This document shows, in pieces, positions 16,984 through 25,851 of a DNA stretch of 64,000 nt. Below the pieces are notes generated by a model, which saw nothing but the letters and a program-made list of their open reading frames with translations, was not told the DNA's origin and did not search any database. A program made the position numbers and the translations under genes. Numbering within the stretch: the first letter of the stretch is position 1; every line of letters starts with the position of its first letter. The stretch covers positions 1,345,501 to 1,409,500 of the forward strand of contig NZ_CP150269.1 in NCBI RefSeq assembly GCF_037976825.1, read 5' to 3'. Source of the stretch: Paenibacillus sp. FSL K6-1330. Its GTDB lineage: Bacteria > Bacillota > Bacilli > Paenibacillales > Paenibacillaceae.

Positions 16984-17996
16984 GTGAGGGACACTCCTTT
17001 GGCTATGTTTTGTTCAGCCGCGGCTAATGGTTCTGGAAGACTCCAGTCCCATACGTTCACGGGATTCGGGATGAAACCATGCTCGAACAGGAACCTGCTT
17101 TGGGCATCAAGCGCCGTTAGATAGTCTTCGCGTAGTGCCGGTCGAAGCGAAATATTACGGTAAGCGGAGGCCACATATTCGGATGAAGCGCCGGTTTCTT
17201 TTGTAACGACCCGAATGAAATCATTGGGATGATCTTTGGACCAATCAGCGGCGCGAAGCAGAGAAGTGAGAATCTGTTCAACGACATGTTCCTGCTCCGT
17301 CAATGCCGTATCGACGGTCACGGTTCGGGGCACGCCATTGTTGACTCGCACCAGCGGATCCGGATGGAACCCAAGCTCGATCACTTCCTTCACGGCGACC
17401 GTGCGGGCGGCCTCAAGCCCGGTGGCTCCTTTGACAAAAACGGCATCGATCTCCCGTCGCTGCAGCGCCTCGATCTCGGTATTCCATGAATCCCTTCTTC
17501 CTTCAGGAACCGCCTCAAGATGAACGATGTTGACTTCATCCAGCGTAAGATTTGCAAGCGAGAGCGCATTATGAAAACCGCGAAGCGCTTGGGCCGCTCG
17601 AAAATCAATTTCTAAATAACGATGGCGAGGAATTCCGATTCTTTTTCCACGCAAATCGCCAGGCCCCTGAATATCCGAGTCGGGAAGGGTAAGGATCGCT
17701 TGATATTCATCGACCCAGCTTAGTCCGATAAGCCGCGTATCGCTCCCGGTTGAGCGTGCCCATAAAGCCGGAATGTTTCCTCCTTCCCGCACCAGGAAAG
17801 GCAAGGTGTGATTAAAATGCGCATGAGGCAAAGCGTGATTGGCGTTTCTTGTTAGTTCCGCCGCCGTACATCCGGACTTTTCAAGCTCCTGTTGAAGAAG
17901 CCCTAGGTCAAGGGCCAAACTGGCTGCTGTCGGAACCGGGCAGCGTGTAATCCTAATTTCCTTCACGATTTCTTGCGGGTTATCGATGTTAGGCAT
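16980..17996 (-). CDS. DszB-like sulfinate desulfinase homologue
   Basis: 338-residue cytoplasmic protein with the periplasmic-binding fold, resembling 2-(2'-hydroxyphenyl)benzenesulfinate desulfinase DszB. C19 lies in TRCPVP (DszB has NCPVP around its catalytic Cys27). The segment H60-F-x5-P66-x3-R70-x-G72-G73 has the same residues and numbering I recall for catalytic H60, R70 and G73 of Rhodococcus DszB. The C-terminus also matches in outline (FLFEHGFIPNPVNVWDW). A C-S bond-cleaving step next to ssuD would allow growth on aromatic or other sulfinates (inference). Ordinary leaderless SsuA paralogue is the alternative. AAAGGAG precedes ATG 17996. Confidence 0.72.
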   Translation of the reverse strand: MPNIDNPQEIVKEIRITRCPVPTAASLALDLGLLQQELEKSGCTAAELTRNANHALPHAHFNHTLPFLVREGGNIPALWARSTGSDTRLIGLSWVDEYQAILTLPDSDIQGPGDLRGKRIGIPRHRYLEIDFRAAQALRGFHNALSLANLTLDEVNIVHLEAVPEGRRDSWNTEIEALQRREIDAVFVKGATGLEAARTVAVKEVIELGFHPDPLVRVNNGVPRTVTVDTALTEQEHVVEQILTSLLRAADWSKDHPNDFIRVVTKETGASSEYVASAYRNISLRPALREDYLTALDAQSRFLFEHGFIPNPVNVWDWSLPEPLAAAEQNIAKGVSLT

Positions 17997-18110
17997 GCTT
18001 CAGGGCTCCTTTCTTTTTTCGGTTTCACGTCCTGTCATCGCTCGCTTTTGATCCACCTCCTTCAAGAAATGGTTATCCATTAAGCCTTACAAGCGGGCTT
18101 ATGTTAGAAT

Positions 18111-18908
18111 CTATGACCCTTTCTTTAATGGGTAGGGGAGGTCCTCTGCTTCATTTCGGCTTTCCATTTCGGTTATGCCCATGACCCGTTTCAGGATGTG
18201 ATCGATGAATGCTGCCACTTCGGCATTTCCCCGTTGACGCGGACGTGAGAAAGGGACAATTCGATCCATCGCGATCCGGCCTTCCTCAATGAGTACTACG
18301 CGATCGGCCAGGACGACAGCCTCTTCGACATCGTGGGTAATCAAGACGGTCGTAAATTGCTGCTGCTTCCACAACGATTCGATTAATTGCTGCATTTCGA
18401 TGCGGGTCAATGCATCCAGCGCGCCTAAAGGTTCATCGAGCAACAATAATTTTGGCTGGCTGGCTAACGCTCTTGCTAAGGCGACTCGTTGTTTCTGACC
18501 GCCGGACAGCACGGACGGCCATTCATTCGCCCGCGTTCCTAGCCCAACCTGGTCTAAGGCGGCTTCGGCTTTATGACTGTCTTCTTTTCGAAGTCCGATC
18601 GCTACATTATCGATGACCTTATTCCAAGGCAACAGCCTTGCATCTTGAAACATCATCCGAGTTTCGGCATGCACATGCTGAATCGGATGGTCATTAATCC
18701 ATATGTCTCCCGACGTGGAGGGTTCCAATCCGGCGATCACGCGCAATAACGTGCTTTTCCCGCAGCCGCTTCGCCCGATGATGGCAATGAACTCTCCTGG
18801 CTTCACGTCTAGCTCAATGCCTCGAAGCACAGTCTGTTCGCCGAAGCTTTTCTGTAATTTGGTTATACGTAGGTGTACACCATGGGTAGAGGAAATCAGG
18901 GTCGACAC
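18111..18908 (-). CDS. ssuB: Sulfonate ABC transporter ATP-binding protein
   Basis: Cytoplasmic ABC ATPase, 265 residues, with Walker [10 protein letters not shown] at 45-53, Q-loop region [11 protein letters not shown], signature [15 protein letters not shown], Walker [13 protein letters not shown] and switch His in ITHDVEEAV. The [10 protein letters not shown] block is characteristic of the SsuB/TauB group. The GTG at 18908 sits unusually close to its AAAGG, so the exact start is uncertain. It follows ssuC by 13 bases. Confidence 0.93.
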   Translation of the reverse strand: MSTLISSTHGVHLRITKLQKSFGEQTVLRGIELDVKPGEFIAIIGRSGCGKSTLLRVIAGLEPSTSGDIWINDHPIQHVHAETRMMFQDARLLPWNKVIDNVAIGLRKEDSHKAEAALDQVGLGTRANEWPSVLSGGQKQRVALARALASQPKLLLLDEPLGALDALTRIEMQQLIESLWKQQQFTTVLITHDVEEAVVLADRVVLIEEGRIAMDRIVPFSRPRQRGNAEVAAFIDHILKRVMGITEMESRNEAEDLPYPLKKGS

Positions 18909-18921
18909 ATCCTTTCAGAGC

Positions 18922-19701
18922 TTACTTTTGATAATTCGGGTTCCATTGTAAAAACCGCTTCTCTAGGAGCTTGGCGATGGAATCGGCCAGTTTTCCAAAT
19001 AAGGCATAAAGCAAAATGGTAAGAAGAATAATGTCGGTTTGCATGTATTCTCTTGCGTTCATGGCAAGAAAGCCGATTCCCGAATTCGTAGCAATCGTTT
19101 CGGATACGATTAAAGTCAACCACATGATGCCTAAAGCGTAGCGGAGTCCGACTAAAATGGAAGGAAGTGCGCCAGGCAGAACGACTTTCCAAAAGAGCGA
19201 AGCTGAGCGCAGCCCGTATACGTTCCCCATTTCGATCAATCCGTTGTCCACGGAGCGGATGCCGTGCAAGGTATTGATGTAGACCGGAAATAACACGCCA
19301 ACCGCGACCAAGAATATTTTCGACTCTTCGCCAATGCCAAACCATAGAACGACTAATGGAATCATCGCCAGATGAGGAACATTGCGTACCATTTGAATCG
19401 TCGTATCTAACAATTTTTCAGCGATGGAAGATAAGCCGTTGATGAAACCCAGCACAAGACCGATCCCCCCGCCGATTAAGAAACCAATGAACGCTCTTTG
19501 AAAACTAATTGAAATATGCTCGATTAATTCTCCTGATAACAGCAAATCTCTGAAAGAAAATAAAACGTCCTGAGGCAGGGGGAGGATTTTCCTCGAAATC
19601 ACGTCAAGATTGGATAATATAGCCCACACAACGATTAGTAAGATGGGGAGAACCCAAGGCAAACATTTTTCGATGATGGGATTGGACATGAGCTTTCTCA
19701 T
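18922..19701 (-). CDS. ssuC: Sulfonate ABC transporter permease
   Basis: Inner-membrane permease, 259 residues, six predicted membrane segments, EAA-type loop GLRSASLFWKVVLPGALPSI. Ends with the family-typical KLLEKRFLQW. First gene of the operon on the minus strand. ATG 19701 or the adjacent GTG 19704 start, with AGGTGAG upstream. The leader before it contains a strong intrinsic terminator. Confidence 0.93.
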   Translation of the reverse strand: MRKLMSNPIIEKCLPWVLPILLIVVWAILSNLDVISRKILPLPQDVLFSFRDLLLSGELIEHISISFQRAFIGFLIGGGIGLVLGFINGLSSIAEKLLDTTIQMVRNVPHLAMIPLVVLWFGIGEESKIFLVAVGVLFPVYINTLHGIRSVDNGLIEMGNVYGLRSASLFWKVVLPGALPSILVGLRYALGIMWLTLIVSETIATNSGIGFLAMNAREYMQTDIILLTILLYALFGKLADSIAKLLEKRFLQWNPNYQK

Positions 19702-19737
19702 CACTTCAACTCACCTAGCCTTCAAAAATAGGATCAA

Positions 19738-19785
19738 AAGAAAAAGGCCACAACGCCAGCACAATATCTGCTGAGGTTGTGACCT
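19738..19785 (-). terminator. Terminator hairpin inside the ssu leader
   Basis: On the minus strand AGGTCACAAC / GTTGTGGCCT with an inner AGCA/TGCT stem, followed by TTTTTCTTTT. It lies between the promoter and ssuC, about 40 bases upstream of the start codon. That placement means transcription into the operon must pass a terminator, so it may be an attenuator. I could not match the leader to the SAM-I riboswitch or T-box consensus. Confidence 0.7.
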
Positions 19786-19819
19786 CCATTTGAATGGTCG
19801 GTATCATTTAATGTTTAAT

Positions 19820-19875
19820 AATTCCTATAAGTTTAATATGGATTTGATTATACTTCCCGATTTTGGTTTCGTCAA
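19820..19875 (-). promoter_or_regulatory. SigA-type promoter of ssu operon with possible CymR-like operator
   Basis: Minus strand -35 TTGACG (19875-19870), 17-base spacer, -10 TATAAT (19852-19847). Immediately downstream, around 19822-19845, an imperfect inverted repeat AATCCATAT / ATAGGAATT overlaps the expected transcription start. It recalls the sulfur regulator CymR box of Bacillus, but I remember that consensus only approximately. Confidence 0.65.
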
Positions 19876-19983
19876 CCGGAAATATGCGAGTCTATAGTCT
19901 ATGGAAGAGGCTATGTTAAAATATGGTGTAATGTATATTCTCCCATACGGAAAATACGTTCTTAATTGAAGTGATATATAGGA

Positions 19984-20472
19984 GTGTTTCATATTAACAA
20001 TAAAGTAGCCCTATTGTATGTTGTTCTTGTTGCTTCCCTCCTAACTTCCTGTTCGCCAAGAAACCCGGATCGAATAGAAGAATCCGGCTCGTTGGAGATG
20101 GTAAATATCTATTTGTACCGTAACGATACCCATCACGTTCAACCCGAACTGATCAATGTTCAAAGTGACCCTGATTTGCTAAGGAATGCCGCACAATGGC
20201 CACAGAGTGGAGAACCCGAACAACTGCCCAATATTCAAGAAATTAAACAAATGTATGTCTTTCAGTTTCAATTTCGCAACGGAGATACGATCCAAGATGT
20301 CTATTATATGTATGTTACCGACACAAGTAATGAGCAGTACATGAAGGAATTTGAAGGGAGTCTTAAAAAGGATACCGACAAATTTGATGCTTCAGAAAAA
20401 GAACGGATACTAAATTTAGTAGGACTTGAAGACTGGAAAAAGGTTTCAGTTTCAGACTTATTAAATTCATGA
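19984..20472 (+). CDS. Small lipoprotein of unknown function
   Basis: 162 residues, signal segment with lipobox LLTSC (Cys23), then a soluble acidic domain without a family I recognise. GTG start at 19984; the ribosome binding site is weak (GGAG touches the start, AAGTGA lies further up). Divergent from the ssu operon and followed by the SMI1/KNR4 gene 110 bases downstream. Confidence 0.7.
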   Translation: MFHINNKVALLYVVLVASLLTSCSPRNPDRIEESGSLEMVNIYLYRNDTHHVQPELINVQSDPDLLRNAAQWPQSGEPEQLPNIQEIKQMYVFQFQFRNGDTIQDVYYMYVTDTSNEQYMKEFEGSLKKDTDKFDASEKERILNLVGLEDWKKVSVSDLLNS

Positions 20473-20584
20473 TTGTTAGATTGAATAAATTAGATTGTAT
20501 TCGTTGCGAAGCGTATCAATATTCTCTAGAAGAACTCGCAGAAGCTTGTTGAACGATATACATCGAGGAGGTTAACCAAACTAA

Positions 20585-21322
20585 ATGAAAGCAACAATCG
20601 AAGGACTTCTCCATGTACTAGGAGAGCATCATAAGGGGTCCCACGGCATTCCGGAGGAGGACATTCAAGCAAAGGAACAGAGCCTGGGTTTTCCATTGCC
20701 GACGGTGCTGCGGGAATATTATAAGATTTTGGGACGATCCCCATATACCACCCAAGGGTGCAATAATCAATATGAACCGCTCCCTCTGCAGGATGTGTTC
20801 ATTCCCGATGATACATTTTTTACGACAGATAAGGCGTTTCTGGTCTTCTATCAAGTAGAGGAATCCGTAATATATTGCGGGATCCGACTTCAGGATTTAG
20901 AACAGGAAGATCCACCGGTTTATCTGTGCGCTTGGAACTCGCCCGACTGGCAACTGGAAAATCGATCGCTTCAACGTTTTCTCGCTGGCAAGGGACTCGT
21001 TCAGTTGGGCGTGGAGGATCGGCTGCCGTATTGGGCCATTTTCGATGAGAGCATGTGGAGCTTGTCCGACTATCGCAGATGTATGCGTCTGGAGGAACCG
21101 GAGCATGAGATGGAGGAAGGATCAGAGCTGAATGCATGGAAAATCTATCTGAAGGACGATGTGCTGATCGTGTTTGAACTTGACGTATCCGAAGAGGAGA
21201 CGGATGAAACGTTGGCTGTATATCTGGCGTCCTTTCAGCCAGCGAGCATGGAGGATTTGCTGAGCGAGATGAGTAAGGCAACTGACTTGCCTTCATTTCG
21301 AACGAATCTGTCAGCTCAGTGA
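20585..21322 (+). CDS. SMI1/KNR4-family protein
   Basis: 245 residues. The N-terminal ~150 residues fit SMI1/KNR4 (SUKH): helix, then LGFPLPTVLREYYKILG, the YEPLPLQDVFIPDD segment and a late aromatic YLCAWNSPDWQ. In bacteria this superfamily often serves as immunity protein against secreted nucleases, or as an orphan guard; no toxin gene is adjacent here. GGAGG lies about 13 bases before the ATG, which is long. A 45-base relic of similar sequence is at 9629. Confidence 0.75.
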   Translation: MKATIEGLLHVLGEHHKGSHGIPEEDIQAKEQSLGFPLPTVLREYYKILGRSPYTTQGCNNQYEPLPLQDVFIPDDTFFTTDKAFLVFYQVEESVIYCGIRLQDLEQEDPPVYLCAWNSPDWQLENRSLQRFLAGKGLVQLGVEDRLPYWAIFDESMWSLSDYRRCMRLEEPEHEMEEGSELNAWKIYLKDDVLIVFELDVSEEETDETLAVYLASFQPASMEDLLSEMSKATDLPSFRTNLSAQ

Positions 21323-21397
21323 GGGATTGAGGGAGCAAGTAAGAGGAGGCAAGTAAGAAGTAGCGGATAGAACGAACCTATTTGATGGATAATTTTA

Positions 21398-21540
21398 TGG
21401 TACAATATGTATATAATAAAGTGGACTGAGGATGCTGCTAACATCCACACTCCTAACAACTGCCGCTTTTAAGAGCGGTAGGCTGTACAAGGTTCAGAAA
21501 TAGGTCGTCACCCTTGCCTAGGGCGGCCTATTTCTTTTTG
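21398..21540 (+). ncRNA. Antitoxin-type RNA opposite a decayed type I toxin
   Basis: Extended -10 TGGTACAAT at 21398-21406, then a conserved RNA-like block (CAACTGCCGCTTTT.AGAGCGGTAG, GGCTGTACAAGGTTC) ending in terminator GAAATAGG / CCTATTTC plus TTTTTG at 21496-21540. From memory, the complement of this block is the 3' untranslated part of mRNAs for short holin-like toxins (Fst/BsrG-type) in Bacillus and Paenibacillus, and this strand is their antitoxin RNA. Confidence 0.55.
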
Positions 21541-21607
21541 TTTTGACAAGCTGTGAACAGAATTGGAGCATGAATGTCAGTGCATTCTTAACCTGCACGG
21601 GCATCAT
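21518..21607 (-). pseudogene. Degenerate holin-like type I toxin
   Basis: The minus-strand frame encodes 29 residues beginning MMPVQVKNALTFML and ending in basic residues, which recalls the start of holin-like toxins (M.V..AL..M). The hydrophobic membrane core is missing or shifted out of frame, and the expected ...KKK-TAG end occurs in a different frame. Probably inactivated by small deletions, while the opposing RNA block remains. Confidence 0.45.
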
Positions 21608-22014
21608 GCTGGAATTCCTTAACAGACCTCACGATGAACCGTATCCTAAGTCATTAAACTAACAGGCAAAATAGTTTAAGATTATGCGCGGTGAACCGTA
21701 CCCCAAGTAAGAGGGAATGGTTGGTTACGGTCCAATGGATTGAATGGGGGAAATATATTGTAGATTCGTTTGCATCTCGAGAGAGGTGCTTTTTTTCGTT
21801 TAAAGATTCCTCACGATCCCTTCACCAATTACAGCAAGATTTGAAAAGTAAGGGCAGGCTATATTTGTTAAGTTATATTCGACAAACATAATAAGGAAGG
21901 GGCCGTAGCAAAAAAAAATCATAATAACCTCAATGTTGGTTGGAGTCAAAACCTGTCATGTCGAGAAAAGACTTGGCGATCATGTTATTAATACCTAGAA
22001 GTGGAGGAATCATC
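21608..22014. other. Gap without a credible gene
   Basis: Contains the upstream side of the type I toxin relic and one hairpin terminator at 21772. A 66-codon frame at 21691 spans that terminator and is not credible. The only ribosome binding site is GGAGG at 22002, used by the membrane protein. Confidence 0.4.
21772..21797 (+). terminator. Orphan terminator hairpin
   Basis: GCATCTC GAGA GAGGTGC then seven T. Same arm sequence (GCATCTC/GAGGTGC) as the terminators at 10669 and 45895, so a dispersed family in this genome. Confidence 0.7.
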
Positions 22015-22674
22015 GTGAATATAGAGCACAATAAAGAGGTAAGTAGATCTATAATAACACCACATGTTCTCAAACGGTGGTCAGGATTTATGGCAGTAAT
22101 AGCAGGTATTCTATATATCGTCATTCAGTTTATCCACCCGACAGATGATATCTCTTCTGTGCACACAAACTCTTGGGTAGTGGTTGCATGCCTGACTATG
22201 GCTATGTCGCTCTTTAACCTGATCGGAATTACGGGATTCTATATAAGCCAAGCGAAAGAAGCGGGGTGGCTTGGCTTGGTCGGTTTCCTTTTGTTCAATC
22301 TGTTCTGGTTAATGTCAATCATTTTTAGTTTTATCGAAGCATTCGTTTTGCCGTTGCTGACAAGTGATGCTGAGAAGTTTGTGGAAGGAATGGCTGGACT
22401 CTTTGGAGGAACGGTTAGCGAGGTTGATCTGGGGATCTTCCCAATATTAGCACCGCTCGCGGGAGTATTGTATATGCTAGGAGGTCTGTTGCTAGGCATC
22501 GCCACATTACGTGCCAGAGTCTTCCCTCGCCCAGCAGCAATTCTGCTGGCCTTCGCTTCTGTAGTGACCATTGCTGCTGCAATCATCCCCCATCCGTTTG
22601 ATCGGGCATTAGCGATACCTATGGGATTAGCTCTTATATGGATGGGATATACTGTTTGGTCGGAACGTAAGTAA
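22015..22674 (+). CDS. Multipass membrane protein, DUF4386-like
   Basis: 219 residues with about six membrane segments (for example GFMAVIAGILYIVIQF, LFNLFWLMSIIF, ALIWMGYTVW). GTG 22015 is chosen because GGAGG lies 8 bases upstream; longer in-frame starts from 21940 have no site. The arrangement resembles DUF4386-type proteins of unknown function, but I am not certain. The converging AraC-type gene lies 83 bases downstream on the other strand. Confidence 0.7.
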   Translation: MNIEHNKEVSRSIITPHVLKRWSGFMAVIAGILYIVIQFIHPTDDISSVHTNSWVVVACLTMAMSLFNLIGITGFYISQAKEAGWLGLVGFLLFNLFWLMSIIFSFIEAFVLPLLTSDAEKFVEGMAGLFGGTVSEVDLGIFPILAPLAGVLYMLGGLLLGIATLRARVFPRPAAILLAFASVVTIAAAIIPHPFDRALAIPMGLALIWMGYTVWSERK

Positions 22675-22757
22675 GCATCGAATTAGAGATGTCTTCGATC
22701 TTCCCTATTTGAATGAAATAAATAGTTCCTCTGACGGTTTGGCTCCTCGGTGCAACA

Positions 22758-23627
22758 TTAAATTTCCAGATCGTCAGGGAGTTTCTTGATGGGTGCATAG
22801 ATATGGTAGGTTGAATCCAGATTGTGGACGTCATTAAAAACTTGGATAAGTTCAATATCCGATTGATCAGACTCTTGCTTGGAAATCTTTAAGAATCTTG
22901 CATAGTCTGTTTTGAGCACTTCTCCAATATCAAGCAGGTCGCCAAAATAGTTGAACCTCGCACAAAAAATAGTCGGTACATCAACCGTGAAATAAAAGGG
23001 TTTATGAATTTGAATTTCACTTGGGATTCCGAACAGAACTTTGAACCGGGTTGAATTGGGTTGACAGTTTGAATAAATGACAAAACAAGAACCATTTATG
23101 TTTTCATCAATATGATTCAACAGCATTTTGGAATGAGAGTGAATCTTCTTTTTGTAATCATCAGTGGCTAGGTCTACTTCAAAGGCAATCCCGCTTATTC
23201 GGGTCTCTTTGAACTCTGTCAGTGTGAAATCCGTGACGACATCACCATTCATATTTTTAAATGGTCTTTTAACCACAGTAGGTATTTGAGTCGGAGAGAT
23301 TTTATTGAACCCTGCTCTTAGCGAACTTGGAGCTATCCCGTAATGTTGTTTGAATGCCCGGGTGAATGAGGCTTGCGTACCAAAGGCTAACTGATAAGCA
23401 ATATCGGTAAGCGATAAGTTGTTGTTATAAATGAGTGATAAAGCGGCATTCAATCTTCTAGATAGGATGTACTGATTTAACGAACAGCCCATCATGGCAG
23501 AGAAAAGCCTATGAAAATAATATTTAGACATATTGAAAGTAAGAGCAACGGATGACACGGATAAAGGCTGTTCTAAATTCTCCTCAATATGAATCAATGC
23601 TTGTTCTATTATCCTATGATGGTTCAT
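22758..23627 (-). CDS. AraC-family regulator with GyrI-like effector domain
   Basis: 289 residues. N-terminal AraC DNA-binding domain (about 1-105) with LSLTDIAYQLAFGTQASFTRAF; C-terminal ~150 residues match the GyrI-like / bacterial effector-binding domain, which binds hydrophobic small molecules and drugs in relatives such as Rob and BmrR. Start ATG 23627 has AAGGGAGAT upstream; an in-frame ATG at 23645 is less likely. No obvious target besides the neighbouring membrane protein. Confidence 0.88.
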   Translation of the reverse strand: MNHHRIIEQALIHIEENLEQPLSVSSVALTFNMSKYYFHRLFSAMMGCSLNQYILSRRLNAALSLIYNNNLSLTDIAYQLAFGTQASFTRAFKQHYGIAPSSLRAGFNKISPTQIPTVVKRPFKNMNGDVVTDFTLTEFKETRISGIAFEVDLATDDYKKKIHSHSKMLLNHIDENINGSCFVIYSNCQPNSTRFKVLFGIPSEIQIHKPFYFTVDVPTIFCARFNYFGDLLDIGEVLKTDYARFLKISKQESDQSDIELIQVFNDVHNLDSTYHIYAPIKKLPDDLEI

Positions 23628-23766
23628 ACTATCTCCCTTCGTCACGTGCTCTAATTTTTTGTGCTAAGTATACCACACGCGTTATACCGCTTAGAAGGCA
23701 ATTCGCAATCCGCGAATTGTTAAACAGAGGCTCCTCATTATTTGTATAGAATTAGGGGGAAATACG

Positions 23767-23790
23767 AAAAAACGGTCAGATGACTGACCG
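23767..23790 (-). terminator. Orphan minus-strand terminator
   Basis: CGGTCAG TCAT CTGACCG followed by TTTTTT on the minus strand. No minus-strand gene ends nearby; it would stop antisense transcription toward the AraC-type promoter. Confidence 0.55.
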
Positions 23791-23878
23791 ATTCTGTCAG
23801 GGATAGAGGGATATAATTGGATATAAATAAGTCGATGTGTTATGAGTGGTTCTATATATTGGATTAGGAGGAACGAAA

Positions 23879-24304
23879 ATGGATTGGAATTACTATGATA
23901 CGTTTATTACCGTTGCCGCAGATTGCCCCGTTGAGACTGGAACGCAGCCACCAGACAAGAAAGACGGAAAAACCAAGCCGGGCATCGAGTTTGAGTTAAT
24001 CACGAATCATCCGTATGGCTATACCCAGGAGGAGCTCTTGTACGAAGTGTATATCCGACACAAAAATATTCCGGAGGCAGAGTTAGCCGAGAGAGGGAAC
24101 CAGATTCGAGACGAGTTTTATATGAAGCCGCAACCATGCTTGAGAGCATCGATGCTCCCGAAGAAATACGGGTGGGGTATTCATTTCAATGCAAAGGGGC
24201 AAATCGCGATCGTTCCGGTGGAATCCCCTGATTATCGGCGCTTCGTGGAAAGAGCCTATGGGAATGTGAAGCTGCTAGCCGCGATGAGAAACAAGAGGAG
24301 GTGA
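23879..24304 (+). CDS. DUF6157-family protein
   Basis: 141 residues, soluble. Start MDWNYYDTFITVAADCP and the block LLYEVYIRHKNIPEAELAERG match what I know as DUF6157, of unknown function and common in Bacillota. Also KKYGWGIHFNAKGQIAIVPV near the end. TTAGGAGG precedes ATG 23879 by about 7 bases. Single gene. Confidence 0.75.
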   Translation: MDWNYYDTFITVAADCPVETGTQPPDKKDGKTKPGIEFELITNHPYGYTQEELLYEVYIRHKNIPEAELAERGNQIRDEFYMKPQPCLRASMLPKKYGWGIHFNAKGQIAIVPVESPDYRRFVERAYGNVKLLAAMRNKRR

Positions 24305-24360
24305 GTGCAATCACAGGTTCAGTAAAACACATGTTTGATTTGATCAGTGTCCCCCATATA

Positions 24361-24409
24361 CAAAAAACCACCCCCAAAGCCTACGACAAACGTAGTCTCT
24401 CTAGGGGCA
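24361..24409 (-). terminator. Terminator of purine permease/guanine deaminase operon
   Basis: Minus strand: CCCCTA...CTACG TTTG TCGTAG...TGGGGG then GTGGTTTTTT. A bulged two-part stem with T-run, 46 bases past the permease stop. Confidence 0.7.
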
Positions 24410-24454
24410 GCTCTGTAAACCTTACATATAACTCCAATTGCCTCGCTCTACAAC

Positions 24455-25819
24455 TTACTTCGCACTAGGCAGCAATTTATTCAACAAGATCGCTGCAAGC
24501 GAAGCAGCCAGAATCGGTGAGCCCAACAAATACTGCACGAACGTAGGCAGCGTGTACAAGAAATCTTTAGGAATGAGCACTAACGCTAACGTCAAAATCA
24601 TCGGGATGGCGATAATGTACATTTCTTTTTCCCCGATTTTTTCGTTCTTCATGACCTGGATCCCGTTAATCGAGATGATACCGCAGACGATTGCGAATAC
24701 GCCGCCGATGACCGCAGTTGGGATCGAGGAGATCAGCGCGGCCAATTTGCCGGAGCAGCCGAAGAGGACAAACCATCCACCTACCGCAAGAAAGACTCGG
24801 CGACTAGCTACGCCCGTGATGGAGATGATACCTGCATTCGTGGAATAGCCGGTAACCGGCGTCGAGCCGAGTCCCGAAGCAATCAGGCAGCTAATCCCTT
24901 CTCCAATGACCCCACGGTTAATGTTCTTATCGGTTAACGGTTTATCAATAACGTTGCTGATGGCAAACCATGTCCCCGTCGTTTCTGCCAGCAGAACGAG
25001 ATAAATAATGATCATGGTGATGATCGCCGAGAAGTCGAACGAGAAGCCAAAATCCTTAAACGGAATCTGCGGCATGCTGAACCACTTGGCGTTTGCGACA
25101 GCGCTGAAGTCCAGCACACCCATAAAGTTAGCGGAGATACATCCGATAATTAATGCGACCATCACGGACGTAACGCGGAATATCGCGCCTCTTGTGCGGA
25201 ACAAAGAACCCAGGATCACGAACAGGATGAGTGCACCAGCTGAGATCAGGGCCAGCAGCACGTTCTGATTGATGGTAGCGTCCGTGGCGCCGTAGATATT
25301 GTCTCGAATAGCAACAGGCAATAAGGACAGACCGACGATGAAGATGATCGTGCCCCCGACAATGGGCGGGATAAAGGAGGTAACGATTTTATTGAAGACT
25401 CCCGTATACCCCAAAATAATCACGAGGATCGCGCCAATTAAGCTCGCGCCCAGCACGGAACTCCAACCCATCTCTCCGCCGCCGCTGGCGGCATAAATGG
25501 CGACAATTGCGCCGAGAGGAACATAGGAAGGACCCTGCGCCATCGGCAGCTTCATACAGAAATACGTTTGCACGATTGTGGCAAGCCCGGCTGCAATAAA
25601 CGTGGATTGAATTAATGCGCTGGACTGATTGGGCGCCAAGCCAATTAGCATGGCAATCAGGAAAGGAACGACATAGACGTCCATCGCGACGACATGCTGT
25701 AAACCGAGAATGGCGGATTTCCCGAATGAAATTTTGCCGTCGGGAGGAACCGTTAAATGCTGTGATGTTGTTTGCGTGTCATTTTGCTCTTCTGCTTGTG
25801 TTTTCACTCCGCTGGACAC
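24455..25819 (-). CDS. NCS2-family xanthine/uracil permease
   Basis: Purine transporter, 454 residues, about 14 membrane segments. NCS2 signatures: GLQHVVAMDVYVVPFL in TM1, the QGPSYVPLGA segment, GLGSTPVTGYSTNAG with the substrate-binding region, and the downstream IPTAVIGGVFAIVCGI. Cotranscription with guanine deaminase points to guanine, xanthine or urate as substrate. The GTG at 25819 overlaps its GAGG; GTG 25807 is an alternative start. It follows guaD by 32 bases. Confidence 0.9.
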   Translation of the reverse strand: MSSGVKTQAEEQNDTQTTSQHLTVPPDGKISFGKSAILGLQHVVAMDVYVVPFLIAMLIGLAPNQSSALIQSTFIAAGLATIVQTYFCMKLPMAQGPSYVPLGAIVAIYAASGGGEMGWSSVLGASLIGAILVIILGYTGVFNKIVTSFIPPIVGGTIIFIVGLSLLPVAIRDNIYGATDATINQNVLLALISAGALILFVILGSLFRTRGAIFRVTSVMVALIIGCISANFMGVLDFSAVANAKWFSMPQIPFKDFGFSFDFSAIITMIIIYLVLLAETTGTWFAISNVIDKPLTDKNINRGVIGEGISCLIASGLGSTPVTGYSTNAGIISITGVASRRVFLAVGGWFVLFGCSGKLAALISSIPTAVIGGVFAIVCGIISINGIQVMKNEKIGEKEMYIIAIPMILTLALVLIPKDFLYTLPTFVQYLLGSPILAASLAAILLNKLLPSAK

Positions 25820-25851
25820 CTCGAATGTTAGGATGAATTGCTATATCTTTC

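Noticed and set aside
19704..19983. SAM-I riboswitch or T-box upstream of ssuC
   Set aside because: A leader terminator is present, but I cannot find the conserved SAM-I core or the T-box sequence; reported only as an unclassified attenuator-like element.
21691..21891. 66-codon frame upstream of the membrane protein
   Set aside because: Spans an intrinsic terminator hairpin and lacks a ribosome binding site.
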